This document shows, piece after piece, positions 26,869-37,101 of a stretch of 64,000 nt of DNA. The notes beneath the pieces are model-generated. The model was not told the origin of the DNA and made no database searches. It was given only the letters and a program-made list of their open reading frames with translations. The position numbers and the translations under genes are program-made. Source of the stretch: Promethearchaeota archaeon (GTDB lineage: Archaea; Asgardarchaeota; Lokiarchaeia; Sigyniarchaeales; SOKP01). Location: assembly GCA_019058365.1 (NCBI GenBank), contig JAHPZE010000015.1:33873-97872 (forward strand). Reading direction: 5' to 3'. Numbering within the stretch: position 1 is the stretch's first letter; the number at the start of each line of letters is the position of its first letter.

Positions 26869-29800
26869 TTATCTTAAATCTTTAGGTTTTGGAATTGAAA
26901 AGTAAAACGTTGATCCTTTTCCTGTTTCCGATTCTACCCAAATCTTACCTCTATGGAGTTGAACTATTTTTTTACACACAGCTAAGCCAATTCCAGTCCC
27001 TTCATATTCACTTCTTTTGTGTAAACGTTGAAAAATTACAAATAGACGATCAAAATTTTTTGGATCAATTCCTATTCCATTATCTTTAACAGAGAACAAA
27101 TATTCGTTTTCTTTTACTTCGCTAGAGATATGTACTTCTGGAGTTTCTCCTCCATGAAATTTCATCGCGTTGGAAATCAAATTTTGTAGTAATTGTATCA
27201 TTTGAGATTCGTCACCGAATATCACAGGTAAAGGATCTCTTAATATTTTAGCTTTATTATCTTGAACCTGACGACTTAGATTCATTAAAACAGTTTCAAG
27301 AATTCTATTCATTTCTATTTTTTTAAAGGGATTCCCATTAGATCCAACTCGAGAATACTTCAATAAGTCTTGAATTAATTTTTCCATTCTTGTGACCCCC
27401 TCTATAGAAAAATTAATGAAATCATTTGCATCTTTCTCTAATTTATTTTGATATCGTTTTTGTAATAATTGATTGAATGTTTTAACCATTCTTAATGGTT
27501 CTTGAAGATCATGGGAGGCAATATATGCAAAGTGCTCTAAATCTTCATTAGAACGCTTTAAATCATTTAAAGTATTTTTTAGATTTTCATTTAACACATC
27601 ACGTATAAAAAATGTTTGGATCAATTCACAGATTCCTTCTATTAAGGCTCTTTCCTCTTTCAAAAATGGGCTCTTATCTTTTGATAGCACTAATTTCGAT
27701 TGAAAAACTTCTAATTGTCCTATCTCACTTGAATCCATTAACAATGGATTCATTAATCTGAATTCGGATTCAATAAAATTTTTTGAAATATATTCTTTAT
27801 TATTAATTGTTAATCGAACAGAAGTAATTTCTGGATTATGAAAAGCTTCTGGAATCCGATCTATTATTGATTGAAACAATTCTTCTTGTTTCATATTAGA
27901 TTTACTTAACAGTTTAGAAATATCATAAAGACAGGTCCTTTCCTTTATCCGTTCTTTTAGTTTTTTTTCAGCTTTCTTACGCTCGGTGATATCCATTCCA
28001 TAAACATTTACATAACTTGTTCCTTTTATTGGTGTAATAAATAGTGAATAGAAATAATTGTTGAGTACTACTTCTAAAATCTGAGTCGCATTTTCTTCAA
28101 ATGCTCTATTAATGCCTTCTCGCAATAAAGTAGGAATTCTATGACCAACTTTTATGTTAAATAAGTCTAATCCTGTTTGATTTGCATACAGGACAAACTC
28201 TTTACTTATACGTAATACTGGATTTGGATTCTCTTCGGGAAATTTTGCTAAATTTACAACTTCTTCTTCTGCTTTTTTCCGGTCTGTAATATCTCTTGAA
28301 ATCAATAACCCTTTTTTCAATCCATCTTTATTTATAAATGTTCTCCCTTTAACTTCAAACCATAAATATGTCCCATTTTTTTTCCTCATTCTTGCTTCTC
28401 CTATCCCTTCCCCTGTTTCAAAGCCTTTCTTTAATTTTTTAGAGACTTCTTTAAAATCATCTGGGTGAATAAAATTTAAAGCAGATTTACCTAATAAATC
28501 TTCATATAAATACCCCATTAATTCTTTATGAACTTGTTCGTTGATATATTCATATTTAGAGTTCTGATCCAGGATAACAATTAAATCATTCGCATTTTCA
28601 GATATAAGACGATATTTTTCTTCAGACTCTTTTAATTGGTGTTCGAGAGTTTTACGGTTAGTAATATCTATAGATGCAATTACATGTGCTGGTTTTCCCT
28701 CAAAATGGATTTGCATGCCATGGCTAGCAACCCATAATATTTCTCCTGTATCATTAATTACACGATATTCAAGATGTTTCAAAGCATCAGGAGAATTATT
28801 AAGAGTCTTTCTAACATTTTCTCTAAATAGATTTAAGTCATCAGGATGAATATTTTCAAAAATTCTTTTAATATTCCATTTAGATATTTCACTAACAGGA
28901 ATGCCAGTTATATTAGCTGATTGTGGATTAGCATATTTAACTTTATTATCCTGAATAATAATTAATTCCATCGGTGATTGTTCAGCAATTACCTTAAACT
29001 TTTCTTCAGATTCTTTCAATTTTTGCTGTGTAAGTTTAGCTTCGGTAATATCAATTATCATGGCTAGATCCGCAAATTTTCCATTGTATGTAATCGATGT
29101 AGCAAAGATCTCTACCCAAATAGTTTCACCAGATTTTTTAATACATTTTACTTGATAACGATTTAAAACGTCTTGATCTCCTTTTTGCTTTTTTGTTAAT
29201 TGTTGCTTTACTTTTTCTCTATCATCAGGATGAATAAATTTAAGATGATCTTCCAAATTCCATCTCAGTATTTCTTCAACAGAATAACCACTAATTTCCA
29301 CCCATTGCTGGTTAATATATATCGTCCGATTATCTTGTAAGATTTGTATGCCTATTAATGATTGCTCAGTAATGGTTCTGAATTTTTCTTCGGATTCTTT
29401 TAAATTTTGTTCCATTATTTTATTTTCAGTTATTTCTTGAACCCATAATATTAATTTTTTCGGCTGACCTATTGAATTATATTGATATTTTCTTGTTCCT
29501 GATAACCATTTGATCTCTTTATCTTTAGACATAATTCTAAATTCAATTTTTCGATTATCAAGATTTTTCGTAAAGTCTCTAAAATCCTCTGGATAAAGAA
29601 TCTTATAAAAAAGTGTTTCATTTTCTAGCTCTTGTCTTTCATAACTAATAATCTCCAAAAATTTTGGATTTATATAATCTACTTGTCCGCTCTCTAAATT
29701 GATTTCTAAAAATCCCATTGTTGATGTTTCTATCAAATTACGATATTTTTCCTTAGAAGTCTTTAATTTCTGTTCTGTTAAATTTTTTGAGCTTATATCA

Positions 29801-30915
29801 GTGAAACTTTTTATAATACCTACTAATTCATCATTCAAGTTATATAAAGGATAATTATTGACGATGTAAAATAACAGTTTTCCATCATTAAATTCTTTAG
29901 TTATTTCATATTCATATTGTTCTTTACCAGATAAAATTTGCTTGAGAGAGCATTCCGGAGTAGAGCACAAATTTCCTTTCCAAATATCATAACATTTCTT
30001 TCCAATTATATCAGTTTTTTTTAATTGAAAAAGATTGCAGAATCGTTCATTTACCTTCATAATGTTATAATCTAAATCGGTAACATACATCGGATTTGAT
30101 GCTGCAAAGATTTGATAGAATTCAGAGTGTGTATGATTAATTCCTTGTTCTGCTTCTTTTTGCTTAAGAATAAGTTTCAACTGAGATCCAATCTCATTTA
30201 TTAGGTCTTTTTCTTCTTCGAGAAATGGCCGATTTTCGAGATAATATACTTCTATCCTTAAATTTTTTTCACCAATAGTAGTGCTATTTGATAACCTCCA
30301 TTTTGTTTCTTTAAAATTATTAGTTTTAAACTCCTTATTACCGTAGAATATTCTCGCACAAGAATTATTAGAAAACTGCCATGCGGGTAGAATCAATTCA
30401 AGAGTTTCATGTATAATACCCTCAATCGTAATATCTGGGTTTCCAACAAGTTTAGATATTCCATAAAGACAAGTTAGTTCTTTTACTTGCTTGCGTAATT
30501 TATACCCAGACTCCTTTAATCTAAAGTCTGATTTTTTCTTTTCAGTATTATCTTTTACAATACTCCACATTCCGATTAGTCTTCTATCCTTGGTTTTTGC
30601 CTGCCAGACTCTAATTGTAACAGGAAAAACTGAACCATCTATTCTGATAAGTTCTTTCTCATATTCATCAGAATATCCCCGTTTCATTATTTGACTTTTC
30701 ACAATATCTTCCTCAACTTTTTGCCATTTTTTTGGAGTTAACTGCTGATAAGACAACCTTTTTAGTTGCTTTTTTGTATATCTAAGCATATCTAAATATG
30801 CCTGATTAGCATCAAGAATCTTTCCTTCTAAGTCTGTTATTATGATTCCATCTTTAAGTGAATCAAATAAGTTTTGATATATTTCTTTTCCCTCCGATAC
30901 CCCTAAACTGCTCAT
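26869..30915 (-). CDS. Giant multi-PAS/GAF sensor histidine kinase (1348 aa)
   Basis: Order by eye: PAS-1 (10-135), GAF-like (140-260), PAS-2 (265-385, with Cys in LCSTPEC), PAS-3 (390-505), PAS-4 (510-635), PAS-5 (640-765), PAS-6 (770-890), a PAS-like segment (900-985), GAF-like-2 (990-1110), HisKA (1125-1195, ASHDLQEPLRMV), and HATPase_c (1235-1345, NAMKFH, DNGIGI, GTGIGLAV). No membrane helix is present, so sensing is cytoplasmic. PAS-4 and PAS-5 are the source or recipient of a block identical to part of the kinase at 41565-44792. The shared BRE/TATA module upstream suggests co-regulation with the stressosome operon. Ligands of the PAS domains are unknown. Confidence 0.92.
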   Translation of the reverse strand: MSSLGVSEGKEIYQNLFDSLKDGIIITDLEGKILDANQAYLDMLRYTKKQLKRLSYQQLTPKKWQKVEEDIVKSQIMKRGYSDEYEKELIRIDGSVFPVTIRVWQAKTKDRRLIGMWSIVKDNTEKKKSDFRLKESGYKLRKQVKELTCLYGISKLVGNPDITIEGIIHETLELILPAWQFSNNSCARIFYGNKEFKTNNFKETKWRLSNSTTIGEKNLRIEVYYLENRPFLEEEKDLINEIGSQLKLILKQKEAEQGINHTHSEFYQIFAASNPMYVTDLDYNIMKVNERFCNLFQLKKTDIIGKKCYDIWKGNLCSTPECSLKQILSGKEQYEYEITKEFNDGKLLFYIVNNYPLYNLNDELVGIIKSFTDISSKNLTEQKLKTSKEKYRNLIETSTMGFLEINLESGQVDYINPKFLEIISYERQELENETLFYKILYPEDFRDFTKNLDNRKIEFRIMSKDKEIKWLSGTRKYQYNSIGQPKKLILWVQEITENKIMEQNLKESEEKFRTITEQSLIGIQILQDNRTIYINQQWVEISGYSVEEILRWNLEDHLKFIHPDDREKVKQQLTKKQKGDQDVLNRYQVKCIKKSGETIWVEIFATSITYNGKFADLAMIIDITEAKLTQQKLKESEEKFKVIAEQSPMELIIIQDNKVKYANPQSANITGIPVSEISKWNIKRIFENIHPDDLNLFRENVRKTLNNSPDALKHLEYRVINDTGEILWVASHGMQIHFEGKPAHVIASIDITNRKTLEHQLKESEEKYRLISENANDLIVILDQNSKYEYINEQVHKELMGYLYEDLLGKSALNFIHPDDFKEVSKKLKKGFETGEGIGEARMRKKNGTYLWFEVKGRTFINKDGLKKGLLISRDITDRKKAEEEVVNLAKFPEENPNPVLRISKEFVLYANQTGLDLFNIKVGHRIPTLLREGINRAFEENATQILEVVLNNYFYSLFITPIKGTSYVNVYGMDITERKKAEKKLKERIKERTCLYDISKLLSKSNMKQEELFQSIIDRIPEAFHNPEITSVRLTINNKEYISKNFIESEFRLMNPLLMDSSEIGQLEVFQSKLVLSKDKSPFLKEERALIEGICELIQTFFIRDVLNENLKNTLNDLKRSNEDLEHFAYIASHDLQEPLRMVKTFNQLLQKRYQNKLEKDANDFINFSIEGVTRMEKLIQDLLKYSRVGSNGNPFKKIEMNRILETVLMNLSRQVQDNKAKILRDPLPVIFGDESQMIQLLQNLISNAMKFHGGETPEVHISSEVKENEYLFSVKDNGIGIDPKNFDRLFVIFQRLHKRSEYEGTGIGLAVCKKIVQLHRGKIWVESETGKGSTFYFSIPKPKDLR
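28604..29156 (-). repeat. PAS-coding block identical to 42673-43225 (inverted)
   Basis: About 553 bp of this kinase gene, read on the minus strand, matches 42673-43225 of the plus strand with no difference that I can see. Protein similarity continues at a lower level on one side (to about 29760, matching back to about 42060). This indicates recent gene conversion or domain duplication between two kinases. Confidence 0.88.
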
Positions 30916-31027
30916 TATTAGTGTTTCACCTACATATTCTTTTTGGATTCCTATTTTAAATTAAAAGGGTGTTTTTTTAATAAATTAGTTAATATTTTAT
31001 CATATTATACACTAAATAACTCAATTT

Positions 31028-31041
31028 ATATTTAAGGTTTT
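31028..31041 (-). promoter_or_regulatory. BRE/TATA promoter of the 1348-aa kinase gene
   Basis: On the minus strand it reads AAAACCTTAAATAT, the same as in the promoter of the stressosome operon. Transcription would start near 31005 with a leader of about 90 nt. Similarity with the stressosome promoter extends over about 90 bp (30969-31058 against 26102-26197). Confidence 0.62.
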
Positions 31042-31063
31042 ACTCAAATAATAAAAGAATTTT

Positions 31064-31118
31064 GATTATTGGTGTATACTCACCCAATTTAATCACTAAG
31101 TTCCTATTAATAGTGATT
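31064..31118. repeat. Nested inverted repeats, possible operator
   Basis: AATCACTA (31091-31098) and TAGTGATT (31111-31118) form a perfect 8-bp inverted pair with a 12-nt spacer. Overlapping it to the left is an imperfect palindrome centred on GGTGTATACTCACC (31071-31084). Both lie between two divergent kinase genes and just upstream of the minus-strand promoter. Confidence 0.45.
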
Positions 31119-31232
31119 ATTGCATAAATTTTAAGTGTGCTATTATTTGATTTTACCGATTTATTTAAATATTTTTTTTACTTAAAACACTATTAACAAA
31201 AGGTTTAGGGTTAACCACTAATTAGGCATTAT

Positions 31233-31243
31233 ACCTTTAAATA
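31233..31243 (+). promoter_or_regulatory. BRE/TATA promoter of the 1931-aa kinase gene
   Basis: The sequence ACCTTTAAATA has a BRE-like ACC and a TTTAAATA TATA box. The expected start of transcription, about 25 nt downstream, falls at or next to the proposed TTG start codon (31263). The mRNA would therefore be leaderless or nearly so, which fits the absence of an SD. Confidence 0.55.
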
Positions 31244-31262
31244 ATCTTTATTTATTAGAGTA

Positions 31263-34200
31263 TTGCTTAACAAAATTCATAGGTGGATAAGAACATTGTT
31301 AGGAAAAAAAAAATCATTAGACTTATATGAGAATAGATTTCAGTTCTTAATAGATAATATTTTAAATGTTGTGGCTGAAGTAGATTCAAAAGGGGTTTTT
31401 ACATATATTAATCCTTATATTTATGATGAATTAGGTTATCAACCTGAGGAAATAATTGGAAGATCAATTTTTGAATTAATTCATCCTGATGATGTTAAGA
31501 AAATAAGTAAAATGTTGCATAGAGGAATTAAATCCCGTGGAAATGTGCTAGAAGTTAGATTAAAAAATAAGAATAATCAATTCATATGGTTTGACATAAA
31601 AACAACAAAGATAAAAGATTATGAAAATGAGATTAAGATAATTATTGATTTAATAAACATATCTAAACGTAAGTCATTAGAAAAGAAATTACAGGAGAAG
31701 GAAGAAAATTATCAAAATTTAACGAAATCATTCCCGGAAATGCAATTTTGGAATGTATTAATTCCGAAAAAATATAAAAATGCCATTCATACCAGTTCTG
31801 AGATGTTAAAAGCAATTATTGAAAATATTCCTCAATGTATTTATTGGAAAGATACAGCGTTTAAATATCTAGGTTGTAACCATAAATTCATTGAATTTAT
31901 TGGGATGGATCGTCCCGAAGATATAATAGGGAAAACAAATGAAGAATTATTCTCTAATATAGAAATGCTTCAACAAATCAAGGAATATGAGAATAGTATT
32001 ATACAATCTGGTAAGCCAGTGTATCATATACATGAAATTTGGATTACTCTTGAGGGGAAAAAAATTTGGTTAGACTCAAATAAAGTCCCAATTTTAGATT
32101 TAGATGAAACAATAATTGGGTTTTTAATATCATTTGAGGAGATAACTGATCGTAAACTTGTTGAAGATAATTTACAAAAATCAGAAGAGAAATATAAAAA
32201 TTTAAGTAATGAGTTAGAAACTATACTGGATGTAATTCCTGGAATGATTTTTATAAAAAAAAATGATATGTATACGAAGGTAAATCAGGTTTTTGCAGAC
32301 TATCTCCAACTTAACAAAGAAGAAATAGTAGGAAAATCTACTTTTGATTTGTTTCCTCAAGAACTCGCTACAAATCTCAGTAAAGATGATTTGGAAGTCA
32401 TTAAAAGCGGTATACCTAAATTAAATATGGAAGAAACTGTAAATTTTCCCGGTGGTAAAGTGTCAAGTATAATAAGTAAATTACCCTATTATAATGAAAA
32501 AGAGGAAATTCAAGGAATCATTGGATTAGCTATTGACATTTCTGAAAGTAAGAAACTCGAACAAGAATTAAAAGAATCTGAAGAAAAATATCGTCTTATT
32601 TCAGAAAATGCGAATGATCTAATTGCTATCATAGATAATGACTTCAAATATGAATACATCAACAAGCAAGTTCACAAAAAATTAATGGGTTATTCATCTG
32701 AAGACTTATTAGGTAAATCTGGGTTACCTTTTATTCATCCCGATGATTTTGAAGAAGCCTCTAAAGCATTAAAAGAAGGTTTTGAAACAGGGGAAGGTAT
32801 GGGAGAGGCTAGAATTAGACATAAAAATGGATCATATTTATGGATTGAAATTAGAGGTAAAACATTTATAGATACAGATGGAATAAAAAAAGCATTATTG
32901 ATTTCAAGAAATATTACAGAACGTAAAAAAGCAGAAAATAAATTAAAAGATTCTGAAGAAAAGTTTAGAAATCTTACTGACCAAGCTTTAATGGGTATCG
33001 CAATATTGCAGGATGATTTGATAAAATATGTAAATGAGAGATTAACGTATCTTCTTGGATATAGTGTTGAAGAAATGATAAACTGGCAACCAGGAGAATT
33101 TGTTAAGGTAATTCATCCAGAAGATAGGGAACTAGTAATGGAACAAGTAAGGAAAAAACAAATTGGTGAACCTAATATCATTATTCATTATCAATACCGT
33201 TTAATCAAAAAAAATGGAGAAATTTTATGGGTTGAAAATTATTCAAAAACAATAACTTATGAAGGTAAACCTGCAGATTTAGTGTCAATAATAGACATTA
33301 CCGATCAAAAAAGAGTTCAACAGAAATTAGAAGAATCAGAAAAAAAATATAGAAACCTAATCAATAATATCACGGATATTATAATAGAAGTTGATTTAAA
33401 GGGTACCTTCTTATATGTCAGTCCACAGGTTTACAATATTGCAGGGTATCGCCCAGAAGAAGTTATTGGAGTAAATGGGTTTAATCTTATTCATCCTGAT
33501 GATCTACAAAAGGCAAAATTAATACTTAAAGATACAATAAAAAATAGAGATTCGGTATCTCTTGAATTCAGAACTTTACATAAAAAGGGGCACTATTTTG
33601 ATGTATCAGTTAGCGGGAGGGTTATAAGCATGGATGGAGTAATTAAAGTTATTGCAATCATAAGAGATATTACAAATAAAAAGAAAACGGAATTAATGTT
33701 AAGAGAATCTGAAGGGAAATATCGAGAATTATATGAGAATGCACCAAATGCATATTTCTCTATAAAATCAGATCAGATAATCAAGAATTGCAATAAAGCA
33801 GCAGAGGAACTTTTAGGGTATTCAAGGGACGAGCTTTTAAATATGAAAGTTTTTGACTTGTATGCAGATAATGAAGAGGGGATAATAAAAGCTAAAAAAA
33901 TTTTTAAAGCCTTCTTAAAAGGTCAAAATATTCGCGATCAAGAACTTCTAATGAAAAAAAAAAATGGCGATCTTGTATGGATAAATTTAACAGTTAATCC
34001 TGTTTTGGATAATAAAGGAAACGTAATAGAATCACGTTCGATGGTTATAGATATTTTAAAACATAAGGAATATGAGGAAACTTTAAGGAAGTTAGCACAT
34101 AGTCTTAATGGACGTGTTGAAGAATTAAAGTGTTTAAATAACATTTTAAAGTTAGCTCATACACAAAAAGTTCCAATAAAAATGTTTTTTAATAAAGCGT

Positions 34201-37058
34201 TACAGTTTATCTCTCCAGCATGGCAGTTCCCTGAAATAACATGTGCAAGAATTCTATATAATGGTCAAGAATTCAAAACAAAAAATTTTATGGAATCTAA
34301 ATGGATCCAGAAAGTAGATTTCACAATATTTGGTGAAACAAAGGGTTCTTTAGAAGTTTGTTATTTAAAAGAGATGCCAAAATCAGATGAAGGTCCTTTT
34401 CTTAAGGAAGAAAGAGATTTAATCAATGCGATTGGTGAGATATTTAAAACAACTATAGAACGTATAAACGCAGAGAAAAGCATCTTAACATCTGAACAAA
34501 AATTTAAGGATCTGATGGAAGCAACGCCAATTGGAATTTCTATGAGTAATCCAGCTGGAGAAGTATTTGAAATCAATTCTCAAGTCTATAAAATCTTTGG
34601 TTACAGTTCGAAAGAAGATTTCCTAAAAATACCTGCTACTACTCACTATTACAACCCAAAAGACAGAGAAATGTTTGTTAAATCACTTGAAAAGGGATTT
34701 GCTAAAGATTTTGAAGTCTATTTAAAGCATAAGGATGGAACTCCATTCTGGGGATCAATAACTTCCATTGCGGAACAATTTGAAGGGAAGACAATATTTA
34801 TTAACACATTCCAGGATATCACTAAGCGTAAACAAGCCCAACAAAAATTAAAAGAATCTGAGGAGAATTATAGAAAAATTAGTGAAGAATTAGAGATGAT
34901 AATGGATCACGTACCAGGATTAATTTTTTATAAAGATACTGAAAATAAATTCATTCGAGTGAATAAATATGTTGCTGATGCTCATGAAATGATAAAAACA
35001 GAGTTAAAAGGCAAAAGCATTTTTGATTTATATCCAAAAGAACAAGCACAAGCTTATTGGGATGATGATTTAGAAGTGATAAAAAGTGGCGCGCCAAGAT
35101 TAAATATCGAAGAGCCGTGGGAAACAGTAGAGGGTTCAAGATGGCTTAGCACAAGCAAGATACCGTTTTATAACGAGAATAATGAAATTATAGGTATTAT
35201 AGGATTCTCAATAGATATAACTGAAAGAAAACTCGCTGAACGAAAATTAAAAGAATCTGAAGAAAAATTAAAATCGATCTATAAAACATTTCCAGTTCCT
35301 ACATATACATGGCAAAAAATTGAAGATAATTTGATTTTAATTAATTATAATGAAGCTGCAAAAGAAATAACTAATGGAAATATATCAAACTTTTTAGGAA
35401 TCAAAGCGTCGGATTTATATAAAGATAATCCAGAAATTCTAAGAGATTTGCATCAATGTGCTAATATAAATTCTAACTTTTCTCGAGAAATGAAGTATCA
35501 ATATATAACAACAGGTAAAGAAAAATATTTAACAGTAAAATATAGTTTCATTCCACCTGACTTAATCTTAGTTCACACTGAAGATATCACTGAGCGTAAA
35601 AAAACAGAACAATATTTAAAAGAATCTGAAGAAAAATATAGGATGTTAGTAGAAAATGCTCACGATGGTGTTTGGGCTGTAGATGAAAATGACAATACTA
35701 TCTTTGTTAATCAAAGAATATGTAAGATGTTTGGTTATACCAAAAATGAGATGATAGGTAAAAGTTTATATAATTTTTTAGATGCCTCAATGATACAATT
35801 GATCAATAGCTATCGAGAACGAAGGGAGAGAGGTTTGAAAGATACTTATAATCTTGAATTTATAAAAAAAAGTGGTAGCAAGATATACACAAATATTAAA
35901 GCAACTCCAATTTTGGGAGAAAATGGAGAGTTTAAGGGTTCATTTGCCTACATTACTGATATTACTGATAGAAAAATCACAGAACAACATTTAAAAGAAT
36001 CTGAGCAAAAATATAGAAATTTAGTCGAGACATCTTCAATGGGATTAATGGAGATTGATATCAAGAAAGGAGGAATTATATATATTAATCCTAGATTATT
36101 AGAAATTGTTGGTTATACCGAAGACGAATTAGTAAGCAATGGAATGTTTTATAAAGCTATTTATCCAGATGATTATAAAAAAGTTAAAAAATCAAAAGGA
36201 GATAGAGATATTGAGTTCAGAATAATTAACAAGAAAGGAAAAGTTAAATGGCTATCGGGAAGAACATTACATCATTTTAATGAGCAAGGAGAACTAATTT
36301 ATTTAAGATTATGGTTGCAAGATATTACAGCCATGAAAGAGCTAGAAGACATAAAATCTAATTTGTTAACAAGAGTTTCACATGAAATCAAGACGCCTCT
36401 CATATCAATCAAAGGTTTTACTGATCTTTTATTAGAAGAGTATAGGAACAATCTAGATAAACAGACGATTGCGTTCTTAGAAAAAATTAAAGAGGGTGGT
36501 GAAAGACTAAAATTACTTATCAATCGTTTTTTAGAGGCTACACAGTTAGAAAAAGGAGCAGTAATATTAAATGAATCCTATGAAAATTTATCCCTATTGA
36601 TTAAGAAGGGGATAGGAGACTTGGAAGGGTTAATTAAATTAAGGAATCATACTATTCATGTTGATATTCCCGATGAATTAATGATTTATCTTGATAAAGA
36701 GAAGATTCAATCTGTAATTTCAAACTTATTAACAAATGCTGTAAAGTATACACCTAGTGGAGGTAATATTACCATAAATTCAAGAATCAAGAAAAATACT
36801 CTAATAGTTTCGGTTAGAGATGATGGAATTGGCTTAAAGAAAAAGGAGATAACACAATTGTTTAGACCTTTTGGGAAAATTGAAATATATGGAAGAGGTT
36901 GGGATATAATTTCTGATGGTATTGGATTAGGTTTATATCTTTCAAAAGAAATTATAGATTTACATAATGGTAAGATCTGGGTAGAATCATCGGGCTTAGA
37001 TAAAGGGAGTACTTTTTATTTTTCACTACCAACAATAAGAAATAACAACGATGAGTAA
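31263..37058 (+). CDS. Giant sensor histidine kinase with about 12 PAS domains (1931 aa)
   Basis: By eye there are twelve PAS domains: about 25-135, 180-300, 315-435, 445-560, 565-690, 692-812, 815-935, 1082-1195, 1197-1320, 1322-1440, 1440-1565 and 1565-1690. A GAF-like domain is inserted at 945-1080. HisKA follows at 1692-1760 with H box VSHEIKTP, then HATPase_c at 1800-1925 with NAVKYT, DDGIGL and GIGLGLYL. Most PAS domains end in DIT(E/D)RK and are joined by the same LKESEEKYR helix, so they could form a long parallel coiled signalling rod. No membrane segment is seen. The start is TTG at 31263 since no earlier ATG is available and the next in-frame ATG would remove part of PAS-1. It is unusually large even for Asgard archaea. 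Confidence 0.9.
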   Translation: MLNKIHRWIRTLLGKKKSLDLYENRFQFLIDNILNVVAEVDSKGVFTYINPYIYDELGYQPEEIIGRSIFELIHPDDVKKISKMLHRGIKSRGNVLEVRLKNKNNQFIWFDIKTTKIKDYENEIKIIIDLINISKRKSLEKKLQEKEENYQNLTKSFPEMQFWNVLIPKKYKNAIHTSSEMLKAIIENIPQCIYWKDTAFKYLGCNHKFIEFIGMDRPEDIIGKTNEELFSNIEMLQQIKEYENSIIQSGKPVYHIHEIWITLEGKKIWLDSNKVPILDLDETIIGFLISFEEITDRKLVEDNLQKSEEKYKNLSNELETILDVIPGMIFIKKNDMYTKVNQVFADYLQLNKEEIVGKSTFDLFPQELATNLSKDDLEVIKSGIPKLNMEETVNFPGGKVSSIISKLPYYNEKEEIQGIIGLAIDISESKKLEQELKESEEKYRLISENANDLIAIIDNDFKYEYINKQVHKKLMGYSSEDLLGKSGLPFIHPDDFEEASKALKEGFETGEGMGEARIRHKNGSYLWIEIRGKTFIDTDGIKKALLISRNITERKKAENKLKDSEEKFRNLTDQALMGIAILQDDLIKYVNERLTYLLGYSVEEMINWQPGEFVKVIHPEDRELVMEQVRKKQIGEPNIIIHYQYRLIKKNGEILWVENYSKTITYEGKPADLVSIIDITDQKRVQQKLEESEKKYRNLINNITDIIIEVDLKGTFLYVSPQVYNIAGYRPEEVIGVNGFNLIHPDDLQKAKLILKDTIKNRDSVSLEFRTLHKKGHYFDVSVSGRVISMDGVIKVIAIIRDITNKKKTELMLRESEGKYRELYENAPNAYFSIKSDQIIKNCNKAAEELLGYSRDELLNMKVFDLYADNEEGIIKAKKIFKAFLKGQNIRDQELLMKKKNGDLVWINLTVNPVLDNKGNVIESRSMVIDILKHKEYEETLRKLAHSLNGRVEELKCLNNILKLAHTQKVPIKMFFNKALQFISPAWQFPEITCARILYNGQEFKTKNFMESKWIQKVDFTIFGETKGSLEVCYLKEMPKSDEGPFLKEERDLINAIGEIFKTTIERINAEKSILTSEQKFKDLMEATPIGISMSNPAGEVFEINSQVYKIFGYSSKEDFLKIPATTHYYNPKDREMFVKSLEKGFAKDFEVYLKHKDGTPFWGSITSIAEQFEGKTIFINTFQDITKRKQAQQKLKESEENYRKISEELEMIMDHVPGLIFYKDTENKFIRVNKYVADAHEMIKTELKGKSIFDLYPKEQAQAYWDDDLEVIKSGAPRLNIEEPWETVEGSRWLSTSKIPFYNENNEIIGIIGFSIDITERKLAERKLKESEEKLKSIYKTFPVPTYTWQKIEDNLILINYNEAAKEITNGNISNFLGIKASDLYKDNPEILRDLHQCANINSNFSREMKYQYITTGKEKYLTVKYSFIPPDLILVHTEDITERKKTEQYLKESEEKYRMLVENAHDGVWAVDENDNTIFVNQRICKMFGYTKNEMIGKSLYNFLDASMIQLINSYRERRERGLKDTYNLEFIKKSGSKIYTNIKATPILGENGEFKGSFAYITDITDRKITEQHLKESEQKYRNLVETSSMGLMEIDIKKGGIIYINPRLLEIVGYTEDELVSNGMFYKAIYPDDYKKVKKSKGDRDIEFRIINKKGKVKWLSGRTLHHFNEQGELIYLRLWLQDITAMKELEDIKSNLLTRVSHEIKTPLISIKGFTDLLLEEYRNNLDKQTIAFLEKIKEGGERLKLLINRFLEATQLEKGAVILNESYENLSLLIKKGIGDLEGLIKLRNHTIHVDIPDELMIYLDKEKIQSVISNLLTNAVKYTPSGGNITINSRIKKNTLIVSVRDDGIGLKKKEITQLFRPFGKIEIYGRGWDIISDGIGLGLYLSKEIIDLHNGKIWVESSGLDKGSTFYFSLPTIRNNNDE

Positions 37059-37101
37059 AACGAGAAATTCTCTAAATTAAATCGTTTTAAATAGATTAAG
37101 A

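Larger units (their letters stand above)
30916..31262. other. Divergent promoter region between two giant kinase genes, 347 bp
   Basis: No gene is seen here. The region holds a minus-strand BRE/TATA promoter (31028-31041), nested inverted repeats (31064-31118), an 8-bp palindrome GGTTAACC (31209-31216), and a plus-strand BRE/TATA element (31233-31243). Confidence 0.7.

Noticed and set aside
31209..31216. GGTTAACC palindrome as a separate operator
   Set aside because: An 8-bp palindrome alone is expected by chance in a region of this size, and no second copy is seen close by.
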